Of a stretch of DNA of 64,000 nucleotides, positions 13,701 to 22,704 are shown one piece after another; positions within the stretch are counted from its first letter, which is position 1, and every line of letters starts with the position of its first letter. The position numbers were made by a program, and so were the translations under genes. Below the pieces are notes generated by a model. The model saw only the letters and a program-made list of their open reading frames with translations, searched no databases and had not been told where the DNA came from. Origin of the DNA: Nymphaea colorata (lineage: Eukaryota; Streptophyta; Magnoliopsida; Nymphaeales; Nymphaeaceae); contig NW_022204508.1 in NCBI RefSeq assembly GCF_008831285.2, forward strand, positions 868,001-932,000. Reading direction: 5' to 3'.

Positions 13701-13840
13701 TCATAGTTATTTGTAGTAGGTTTTGACTTAGTTAGGTTTTTGGGATTACCCCTACTTGTTCATCACGTTCTAGGAATTCGCCACCTCCTCCTTGCCCCAG
13801 CTCGTCTCCTCCATTTTTGATATCTTACCTTAGCTCCCCT
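10752..13840 (+). mobile_element. Rearranged, 5'-truncated LTR
   Basis: The LTR is entered about 290 bases in, at a 'ctaggttgaacc' microhomology with the inverted internal domain. It runs normally to about 13581, where roughly 0.9 kb is missing. A short filler with 'cctaatta' repeats leads into the LTR 3' region (about 13609-13767). The sequence then jumps back to an earlier LTR block (13768-13840 repeats about 12809-12875), then straight into internal coding sequence. The first 2.8 kb is the same LTR subtype as 4995-9340 and pairs with it as a fold-back. Confidence 0.75.
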
Positions 13841-15270
13841 ACTCAAACGAAGAGTGCTCATCTAGCCTAACACAAGCTGATAGTAGGGTGACACCTCTTG
13901 AAGAACTAATGCCTGAGGCAAGTCCTAAAGTGACGCCGATGCAAAGCAAAGAAGAAATCTTCACCCTAGCGTCACCTTTTAGATGGGCAGATGAGCCATG
14001 GAATCAAGAAACCCGTGAGCAAACAAAGATAGAAACAATGGGCAGCCAGCCATGGGCAGCAAAGGGTTGTTACCACCTCCTAGCATCCTTATGAACCAAC
14101 CTAAGGAGGGTGGTATGGATCACGAGTTCTTTGAATCTCCCAAAAGTGCACGTATGAAACTCCATCAAGGGGCGACTCAAGAATTGGCAAGCCTAAACGC
14201 CAAGCTAAATAGAGCCCAAGACAAGAGACCCTCTCTTGTTTAGCGCCAAGAAGGAAAAGAGGTAGTTGCCGCCTCAAAAAGAAACAAAAAGGGTTCTAAA
14301 CCCGGTGTAAGCAAAGAACCAAACCGCTTAACATCCGGGAGCAGTTTGAAGAAGAGCTCCTAGCAAAGACAAACGGAATCCTCCCTGAGTCTGAAGAGGA
14401 AAACGAAAATATTATTGAGGAGCGTCATGACCTTAAAGCGACAGACATAGGAGCAGCCGGTGCTCAGTACACCGTGACCACCTTTGCCTCTTCCGAGCGT
14501 CAGATACAGTCTAGGAAAGGTGGTCGGCAACACAACTTGTCGACTCTGGGAAACTATATAGAGGAACTCTACCCAGAGCGTTGGAGAGCATACCAATTTC
14601 CAGACTCTCCAAACTGTAGTCGGGAGTTAAGGGATCCTCATGACTCCCTTAACCAAAACATGTCAGGCTTATTACTAGGCCCCGACTATAGTAAGCGCGC
14701 AGCAGAAGCGCAGTGGCCTGTCCCAGTGAGCAGCAACACTTGGCAATCGCAGAACCAGGGCAGACCACCACACGGAAAGCGAGATAAGCGGAAGCAAACA
14801 GCTGCAAGGGCAGCAAAGGCTTCACATCGGGCAGCTGCCTAGAGACTACGGCCCCAGAAAGACACATCAAGAAACGAGTAAGACAACTCGGGTCTTCACT
14901 CAAGCTTTCAAGAAAGGGCCGAGAGGAAGTTTCCTCAACCAGAGGAACTCCTTAGAAGTACTACCCGGGACTATGGACCAAAGAAAAATTTATGTGGGTA
15001 GCACGTGGAACTCAGACCCATCCGGAAAAAGGTAAAGCAAGAGCTTGGGGACAAGCTCATTTTAAGGAGGGTGGATCTGTTACGAGCCAAAAATCTAGCC
15101 AGCTTGTAAGGGCTGAACCAAGGACCAAGCCGGGTCCGACTAGGCTCGTAAGGGCTGGACGTGAGTCCAGCAAGGTATCTAGGCCAGCTTCAGAGGAATA
15201 CTTACAGCTTGGAGTTCTTGCAGAGGGCGGAGCGGGCGGAGCAACAACGTCCAAGCGTGAGCGAAATTAG
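13841..15270 (+). pseudogene. Retrotransposon ORF remnant (C-terminal half)
   Basis: The copy starts abruptly in the middle of the ORF and ends at a TAG after KRERN. It is broken into open pieces 13888-14094, 14052-14243, 14474-14842 and 14992-15270. Visible causes are an inserted base at 'gggcagccagccatgggcag', a TAG in place of CAG at the LVQRQEGKE site (near 14240), and a lost base at 'ctacccgggac'. It retains FRWADEPWNQ, EFFESPKSAR, YPERWRAYQFPDSPN and AWGQAHFKEGGSVTS. The last ~190 bases overlap the start of the following LTR. Its sequence is closest to the copy at 56413-58566. Confidence 0.8.
15064..15074 (+). promoter_or_regulatory. Polypurine tract (AAGGAGGGTGG)
   Basis: The purine run lies just before TGTTACGAGCC and is also read as FKEGG at the end of the ORF, an arrangement common where an LTR-retrotransposon coding region runs into the 3' LTR. 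Equivalent tracts are at 25018-25028, 58360-58370 and, on the minus strand, 9344-9354. Confidence 0.6.
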
Positions 15271-15496
15271 ATTAAACCTCAAGGTGGCTTTGATCCGTTT
15301 TTTAGGAGTCTCCCGTACTTGAATGGTCTAACCTATAGTCGAGTCCTAACCCAAGTTCACACGAGGTAGTCTAGGTCGAACCTAGGCAAAAGGGGGTTGA
15401 GCCGGTCCAAGCTCAACCATGCGCCCAAGCAAGTGGATCCAAATGATCCACGGACCATTTTATTTGGACGAATAGCGTCCATTAGGATTGATTTTT

Positions 15497-15630
15497 TGGA
15501 GCTCGTTTTTGGATCCCATGGAGTTCCGTTTTTGGACCCCATTGAGTTCCGTTTTTGGATCCCATGGAGCTCCGTTTTTGGATTTCATTTGAGTTCCGTT
15601 TTTGGATCCATTTGAGTCCGTTTTTGATTT
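15497..15630 (+). repeat. 23-base minisatellite in LTR, six units
   Basis: Six successive units of the form 'tggagttccgtttttggaccc' start at about 15497, 15519, 15542, 15565, 15588 and 15611. GAGTTCC and GAGCTCC variants alternate. It lies upstream of the presumed promoter, so it may act as a U3 repeat; that role is inferred from position only. Confidence 0.85.
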
Positions 15631-15676
15631 GTTTCTTTAGTGAACCGGTTTGGAATGTGAACCGAGTTGATTGGAA

Positions 15677-15686
15677 GTTATTTAAG
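15677..15686 (+). promoter_or_regulatory. Possible TATA-like element in LTR
   Basis: An AT-rich 'gttatttaag' sits after the minisatellite and upstream of a pyrimidine patch ('tttctctctctcg'). It is conserved in the other plus LTRs (for example near 25632, 31702, 40067, 48167 and 58973). The placement fits a U3 promoter, but no transcript evidence is available. Confidence 0.3.
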
Positions 15687-16920
15687 TCTTTGATTTCATG
15701 TAATCAGTTTGCTTTTGAATAATGAAAATGAATTGAGGAATTGTGTTGGGCGGAATGCCCTTTCTCTCTCTCGTACTCCCTTGGCTCACCCCTCTCCCGC
15801 GGTGGTCTCCCTTCTCTTCTTGGCGTCCCTCCTCATCCATGGCGCAGCCTCTTCTCCTCCACTCGTCCTCAAGGTATCTCCCTAGCCTAACGTCATCTCT
15901 CTTGGCGTCATCTACCTTTCAAACCCCAAGGTGAAGATCTGCATCGTCTTCAGCCCTCTTGTCAACCGAAGGTCTCCCTCTTCCACTCGACCTTGTTTTC
16001 TGGTTTCTTCCTCTCCCCCTCGACCTAAGGATCATGGCCTAAGGATAGCAGCAAGCTCCGGTGCGCGGCGTCTCCAACGGACCACGAAGAATACCCCACG
16101 AGCATTTTCTTGAAGCACGATGCCTTCCTTCTCAACACAAAGAAGGTTGTGAGGCTGTCTTCATCCTGGGAAGGCTGCAGCAACTTGGGCGACCTGGTAG
16201 CAGCAGCAAAAGACATTAAAGTAGCGCAAGAGAAAAAGGTTAGTACGAAGAGAAAACAAGAAAAGTTAGTGAGCAACACGTTGCTCGGTTTTGATCCTGA
16301 GTTCGGCTAGAAGATGGATTTCAATCCCTCGGTGTAAACCCGTGAGATTGAGCTCACATCCCGCGGCTGAAAACAGAATTAAACCCTTGCTTACGCGTCT
16401 CAAGAACTCCTTGGCTTTCTTGAGTTTTTTCCCTCACGCTACGCACGAAGGTTCCCCACGAGCGTCCTCAAAAAAGGGCCTCTTAGGTTGCCTCCGTTTT
16501 GGGCAAAACGGATGCACAAATCCAGCAAGCAAAAAGGGCTTGCAAAGTGCATCAAAAGGTGTCAAAACAAAGAAAGAAATACAAAAAGAAGACGCCCCAT
16601 CAAAAGGAATCAAACGGCTGAATTTGAGCTTCATCCGGCTACTCGTTCTCGTGTTTTAGGCCCGGCCTGAACCCTGCAATTTCCGGTGAACTTTCTGTGA
16701 TTCTGGCCAGACTTTGGCCCTTTTCCGGCGTGGACTAATCTGCCCCTGACCGTGGAACTGTTCAATAACAAGCTGAGGGTATTCTGGTCCATTGTTGGAG
16801 GAGCGCACTAGGGTAAATCACCCTAGCCGCCGGTGCTAGCTCGCACCTTCCTTGGCCGCCGGTCTTCATTTGGTAAGTCCTATTCTTTCTCTTTTTGTTT
16901 AATCCTAGCCCTTGAGTGAG

Positions 16921-17886
16921 CCACGTGTCAGCCATCCCTTAGCCTCCCAGATTTACCTAGCCACCTGTCCCACTTGGTTGATTCGGTCCCAGCCGAGAAT
17001 CATCCAAGACTCCATCGAATTCCCCCAAATCCGGTAAATCCCTCTCCTCGCAATCTCCTTACCAATTTTGTTGCCAATCTTGTAGTCAACCGAGTCCTTC
17101 CTCTCGTCTTAGCCATTGGTGTCACCACGTGTCGTCATCCCAGCCTGCAGCTCCTGCCACCTCACCAGCTAGTCCCTCCTTCCTTGTCGAGCAGCCTACC
17201 CCACGCGTTTTCACCTTTTCCCTCGCATAATCCCTCTACCGTTTTTGTTGACTCTCACACATATTTCCATTTTGGTGGAGCGTTGTGAGAACGCCACCTC
17301 CTTCTCTTCCCTATCCGAGCCTCTTCCTTTTTGTTAGCCCCAAGCCTCATCACCAGGTCACCACTCCCTCTCGAGACCTTGGCCCCACACGTTTTTACCT
17401 TTCTCATCCCTTAGAGCCCTTGCCGATTTCGTAGAGGCCATCACACGTTTTCCTTTTGGAAGTGAGGTCTAGGAATTCGCCACCTCCTCCTTGCCCCAGC
17501 TCGTCTCCTCCATTTTTGGTATCTTACCTTAGCTCCTTGCCACCTCGTGCTTACCCCTCTTGTCCCCACCTGAACCGAGCCAGCTTCTTCCTTCCACCTC
17601 GTTAACCAATTCCTTGTAGGTCCCACGGTTTACACTTGTCAACGTTGGAGTCAACCTTGTTATCGCACTTTCCCCTTTCTTTTCCTCCACCGTCTTTAGT
17701 CCCTCTCGCATGGAGTTCTCCCCTTGCCACCTCATCCTCTTAACTTTAGTATTATCCAGCGTGACCCCTTAGCCCCCATCTTTCCCATTTTGCCTTGCTC
17801 GTCCCCTTTGAGTCCGTTGAGAAGAAGAGAAAGAGAACTCGAGCAATAACGTTGAAGACTTACTTTTTTGGCAAAGGCCACGTGCC
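16921..17886 (+). promoter_or_regulatory. Cluster of G-box / ABRE-type ACGTG motifs in LTR
   Basis: 'ccacgtgtc' occurs at 16921 and 17125 and 'gccacgtgcc' at 17877. The same positions are kept in the other LTR copies. CACGTG and ACGTGTC are known binding cores for plant bZIP and bHLH factors. Function here is inferred from motif presence. Confidence 0.35.
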
Positions 17887-19503
17887 TCTCCCTACTCACG
17901 AATTTAGGGAGCAAGCCGAGCCAATTCCCTCCTTATTCATTAGGAAGGAGATTGGAATCATTTCCTAATTTGCTAGTCACTCTCTAGCAACTCTCTTAGC
18001 TCTCAATTCATTTTGGAATTGGGGCCCCCTTCCCTCCTCACTCTAAGGAAGGAAATCTCCACACCAACCCGTGCCTTTGGCAATTGGCGTCCTTCTCATC
18101 TCCCTCTTTCTTAGTTAGGAAACCGCCACCTGGCTTCACTCCCCTTAGGAACCCTTGACCAGCCAAGTCAACCCTCACCAGCTAGGAAAGTCTTAGCCGA
18201 GTCCACCATTCCGTCACCTTAGGTTAGTCCCAACCGCGCCAAGCCATACTTCGTTTTGAGTAAGCCTTCACGCGCCAACCTAGTCAACCCCCCTAAGTCG
18301 ACTTATCCCATTTTGGTAACCCGCGTCCTTGAGCCTCCTTTCCTCTTATTCTGGAAAGTAGCCCTTGGTCCTAAGGCAGCCAAGGTCAACGCTGCCTAAG
18401 TGATTCGGACCCACCTCTTGCACGGCTAGACCCAAGCCGCCACCTCTCTTCCGCACCTTCTTCATTCCTTAGCGTCTTGACTTGATTCAAGTCAACCCAG
18501 CCGCATCTGAACCTAAGCCAGTCCTTAGTCCACCTTGTCCCAGCTGTCCCTAAGCCTTGACTTAGCTCACCTAAGTCACGACCTAGCCAGCCATCCATAG
18601 CTGGACCTCCCTCGTAGCTAGGTCTGCCCGAGCTCTAGACCGAGCTCTCCTCCTTCCCGTAGTTAGGCTCTCCCGGGTTCTATAACGAACCCAGCCCTTC
18701 CGAAGGTCATCCCCACGCACAGTGGGACCCTTCCAGCTTCGGCACACCCCTTGCTGCCGTGCTCCCTTCACGGCCAGGCAGGCCTCTTCCAGCAGTAGCT
18801 TGTGACTTGCTGCTGTCCCTTGCTCATTTTCAGGAGGGCCGTATTCCAGCAACTCGTCCGGCATCCCTAGCCGGCCATTTGAAGACTTCCGGTGTAGCGT
18901 CCACTTCATCGCGAGATCCATTTCGCTGCCGACCTCAACCGGAGTCCTCCTCGTTTGTTGCTGCATTGCCGAGGTTGGGGATTCACCTCGTGGCCTTCTT
19001 GCTGAAAGCCAAGATTAGCTTGGCCGGTAACGCCCTCTCACTCCCTTGTAGTTTCGCGGGTCGGGTGCATTTGATTTCGCATTTGCTTGAGCCCGGCTTC
19101 GGCCTTGGTTGGTTCCAGCGGTACCTCGACGGCCCTTGGCCTAGACACGACCGCTAATCGACGAGCCTACCTAGGGTATTGGGTGTGGTTTGTTACGCGT
19201 AGTTATGGTTTGTGTGGTTTGTATGGTTTGATCTTGAGTGAGTTGCGAGAGCATTTCTGTATCGCACACGGTTGTACGGCCTCACATCCCTAGTAGTTTT
19301 CTGTAGTAGGTTTGACTTTAGATAGGTTTTTTGGGATTACCCTTCCATGTATTCACGTCCTATTGGGTTTGTGTCGGGGTCCTGTCCGGCCGGGTAGTTC
19401 CTTGTATTATTTGTTTAGGTTTTTGGTCTAGATTCCTCGAGGCGATCTGGCAGTAGGACCTCGGCTCCTTGGGTCGGCCTGTTGGGGTCGGGATCCTAAC
19501 AAT

Positions 19504-19515
19504 TGGTATCAGAGC
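19504..19515 (+). promoter_or_regulatory. Primer-binding site 1 (tRNA-iMet type)
   Basis: TGGTATCAGAGC begins two bases after the LTR end and is complementary to the 3' end of plant initiator tRNA-Met. The same site follows the LTR ends at 21681, 29430, 51784 and 62790. Confidence 0.85.
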
Positions 19516-19642
19516 CGCCTTGGGGTTTAAAGTTGAAGAGACAGCGACAGATTTCAAAAGTTAGTACTTTCAACGGAGTAGACGTCGCGGTTTCCAGCTA
19601 TTATTTGGACGGCTTCTTGTGGAGTAGTCGCCAACAACCGAC

Positions 19643-19672
19643 TGATACCAATCTAACAATTGGTATCAGAGC
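19643..19672 (+). promoter_or_regulatory. Second primer-binding site within a hairpin
   Basis: A second TGGTATCAGAGC lies at 19661-19672, preceded by 'ctaacaat' exactly as after a real LTR end. The upstream TGATACCAAT (19643-19652) pairs perfectly with ATTGGTATCA (19659-19668) around the loop CTAACA, so the site can fold on itself. It is repeated at about 21838-21849 and, with one change, at 51944-51955. Confidence 0.75.
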
Positions 19673-20544
19673 CTTCTTGAGGTTTCCATCTGGACTCTAC
19701 ACACGCTTGGCATAGAAGATTCAGCATTCGAAGGCAGTAGAAGACAGAGTTTCCAGCTTTTTGATTTCAGCAGATTTCAGGATTTTGTTTTCAGACAGGC
19801 GAACTGCGGTTTTCTGGTCTGTAACAGTCAGCGTCAGTGTATCAGCGATTTCAGGGGGCAAATGAAGTCGGTTTGACTGAATTTGGTGGACGGACTCATA
19901 ATCATATGTGCTACAAAAGTTGTTTAGGGCATCAGAAGAGATTCTGCCCTTAACCCGACGTTTTTGGCCCTGCAACGTGCTCAAAGCCTGAACGGACAGA
20001 ACCTGTCCGCGGAGCAGTTTGGCCAGAAGATTGCGCAGTTTCAGAGACTTCCCGAGGTCAAAACGAGCTGAAATTTTCAGCATAGTCAGATAATTATATC
20101 CTCTTAGTGCTGACATTTGAAGTCAAAACTCCACCGTTTGATATTTCTGTGAGTAAGTCATTTGGGCTGCCTAAAAAACAGTCTGGACTAAGGGTGTGCA
20201 CACCGCATCATCCTAGGGTACTTGAGCTCGAAGTTGCTGTCGAGACATCAGGCGGATGCGACAGTTAGGCCTCCCATTTTAAGGCCAGCTGAGAGCGAAA
20301 GATAGTCCGAGGTGCCAGGCGGGCACGGTGACAGGCGGAACTAGTTTCCTCCTCCCTTAGCGCATGCAGGGCAGAAGTGTGGCTGATAGACAACGGGCAG
20401 ACAGCGGATTACAGTGGTTCTTCGCAGCAGCATAGAATTTTTACTTTAAGAGTGGCAGTGTGAAGGCAGTAGCGTAGGATTTGATTTGGCAGTTTGCTTG
20501 ATAGTATAGAAGACGGAATGAGGTGCTCGTCTCGTAGACCAAAT

Positions 20545-20998
20545 ATGGACATACTCCTTAGCACCTCCGAAAATGGCGTTTGCATTCGGAAGGATACGTT
20601 GATCCATGGACATACTTGGGACCAAGGCCCAAAGTGGACTTATATCCAAGTAGGTAGTAATCCCGATTGCAACTTAAGGATCCGACACCCCAAGTTTACA
20701 AGGGCGTCGTTTTGAGTTAGCCATCAATAAGGATACCCAAGAAGTGTGGATCACCAAAACCACTTACCCGGTAGACTTCTTGTGGCTGGACAAAGTGAAA
20801 TATCAAGTTTGGGCGCCAATCTACCGTGGAGATGTTATCGAAGTTGGTTTCTCAAGTCTTTGCTTTGTGCTAGAAGAAAGACTCTCACCTGTGGCTGAAA
20901 CGCAAAGAGAATCGTATTGTGCACCCAACGATGAAGAAGAGCAAAGCACAAGGCCTCTTACAAGGGACGAAGTGCTCAAAAAGATTAATGAGATGCTC
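20545..20998 (+). pseudogene. 5' fragment of the FHA-like ORF (duplicate copy)
   Basis: Starting from the same ATG as the main copy (MDILLSTSENG), this fragment encodes the FHA-like region up to KKINEML. It carries frameshifts: an extra base at 'ccccaagttt' (about 20690) and changes around 'cggtagacttc' and 'ctggacaaagtg'. It ends where the tandem duplication joins LTR sequence at 20998/20999, so the protein cannot be completed. Confidence 0.8.
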
Positions 20999-21681
20999 CT
21001 TGCTACTTTCAGGAGGGCCGTATTCCAGCAACTCGTCCGGCGTCCCTAGCCGGCCATTTGAAGACTTCCGGTGTAGCGTCCACTTCATCGCGAGATCCAG
21101 TTCGCTGCCGACCTCAACCGGAGTCCTCCTCGTTTGTTGCTGCATTGCCCGAGGTTGGGGATTCACCTCGTGGCCTTCTTGCTGAAAGCCAAGATTAGCT
21201 TGGCCGGTAACGCCCTCTCACTCCCTTGTAGTTTCGCGGGTCGGGTGCATTTGCTTTCGTATTTGCTTGAGCCCGGCTTCGGCCTTGGTTGGTTCCAGCG
21301 GTACCTCGACGGCCCTTGGCCTAGACACGACCGCTAATCGACGAGCCTACCTAGGGTATTGGGTGTGGTTTGCTACGCGTAGTTATGGTTTGTGTGGTTT
21401 GTATGGTTTGATCTTGAGTGAGTTGCGAGAGCATTTCTGTATCGCACACGGTTGTACGGCCTCACATCCCTAGTAGTTTTCTGTAGTAGGTTTGACTTTA
21501 GATAGGTTTTTGGGATTACCCTTCCGTGTATTCACGTCCTATTGGGTTTGTGCCGGGGTCCTGTCCGGCCGGGTAGTTCCTTGTATTATTTGTTTAGGTT
21601 TTTGGTCTAGATTCCTCGAGGCGATCTTGGCAGTAGGACCTCGGCTCCTTGGGTCGGCCTGTTGGGGTCGGGATCCTAACA
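20999..21681 (+). mobile_element. LTR 3' fragment (683 bases)
   Basis: This is the end of an LTR, the same length as and nearly identical to 18819-19501, ending in CTAACA and followed by a primer-binding site. It is the left part of tandem-duplication copy B, not an independent LTR insertion. Confidence 0.85.
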
Positions 21682-22704
21682 ATTGGTATCAGAGCCGCCT
21701 TGGGGTTTAAAGTTGAAGAGACAGCGACAGATTTCAAAAGTTAGTACTTTCAACGGAGTAGACGTCGCGGTTTCCAGCTATTATTTGGACGGCTTCTTGT
21801 GTAGTCGCCAACAACCGACTGATACCAATCTAACAATTGGTATCAGAGCCGTCTTGAGGTTTCCATCTGGACTCTACACGCGCTTGGCATAGAAGATTCA
21901 GCATTCGAAGGCAGTAGAAGACAGAGTTTCCAGCTTTTTGATTTCAGCAGATTTCAGGATTTTGTTTTCAGACTTAGGCGAACTGCGGTTTTCTGGTCTG
22001 TAACAGTCAGCATCAGTGTATCAGCGATTTCAGGGGGCAAACGAAATCGGTTTTGACTGAAATTTGGTGGACGGACTCATAATCATATGTGCTACAAAAG
22101 TTGTTTAGGGCATCAGAAGAGATTCTGCCCTTAACCCGACGTTTTTGGCCCTGCAACGTGCTCAAAGCCTGAACGGACAGAACCTGTCCGCGGAGCAGTT
22201 TGGCCAGAAGATTGCGCAGTTTCAGAGACTTCCCGAGGTCAAAACGAGCTGAAATTTTCAGCATAGTCAGATAATTATATCCTCTTAGTGCTGACAAAGT
22301 TTGATGTCAAAACTCCACCGTTTGATATTTCTGTGAGTAAGTCATTTGGGTGCCTAAAAACAGTCTGGACTAAGGGTGTGCACACCGCATCATCCTAGGG
22401 TACTTGAGCTCGAAGTTGCTGTCGAGGCATCAGGCGGATGCGACAGTTAGGCCTCCCATTTTAAGGCCCAGCTGAGAGCGAAAGATAGTCACTGAGGTGC
22501 CAGGCGGGCACGGTGACAGGCGGAACTAGTTTCCTCCTCCCTTAGCGCACGCAGGGCAGAAGTGTGGCTGATAGACAACGGGCAGAACAGCGGATTACAG
22601 TGGTTCTTCGCAGCAGCATAGGATTTTTACTTTAAGAGTGGCAGTGTGACAGGCAGTAGCGTAGGATTTGATTTGGCAGTTTGCTTGATAGTATAGAAGA
22701 CGGA
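21682..22704 (+). other. Retrotransposon 5' leader, copy B
   Basis: The leader carries primer-binding site 1 at 21684-21695 and the second, hairpin-embedded site at about 21838-21849. The remainder is non-coding and runs to the ORF start. It differs from copy A by small indels. Confidence 0.75.

Larger units (their letters stand above)
15078..19501 (+). mobile_element. Complete LTR (4.42 kb), plus orientation
   Basis: It begins TGTTACGAGCC after a polypurine tract and ends GGATCCTAACA directly before a primer-binding site, so it has TGTTA...TAACA termini. A second purine run followed by TGAGCCGG lies at 15389-15398 and is an alternative 5' boundary (it would give 4104 bases). Inside are the 23-base minisatellite, a possible TATA-like 'gttatttaag' (about 15677), a pyrimidine-rich stretch (15761-15782) and several ACGTG boxes. 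The subtype is mosaic: about 16.6-17.45 kb resembles the LTR at 10752, the remainder resembles those at 31116 and 58374. No credible gene lies inside. Confidence 0.85.
19502..20544 (+). other. Retrotransposon 5' leader, copy A
   Basis: This is the untranslated leader between LTR and ORF. It holds two primer-binding sites and then about 0.85 kb of non-coding sequence conserved in two other copies (21682-22704, 51785-52415). An open frame on the opposite strand (19721-20116) is shared with the second copy but has no recognisable domain and most likely reflects recent duplication. Confidence 0.75.
18819..20998 (+). repeat. Tandem duplication, copy A (2.18 kb)
   Basis: This segment covers the last 683 bases of the LTR, the leader and the first part of the ORF. 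It is repeated immediately at 20999-23187. Both copies share an unusual 'tttcaggagggcc' where other LTRs have 'cacggccaggagggcc', so one was copied from the other. The join lies at a GCTC shared by the ORF ('gagatgctc') and the LTR ('cttgctc'). Confidence 0.85.

Noticed and set aside
19721-20116. 131-residue antisense frame in the leader, partly repeated at 22013-22297
   Set aside because: Both occurrences lie in the 2.18-kb duplication, the second is frameshifted, and no homology is recognisable. I treated it as non-coding leader.
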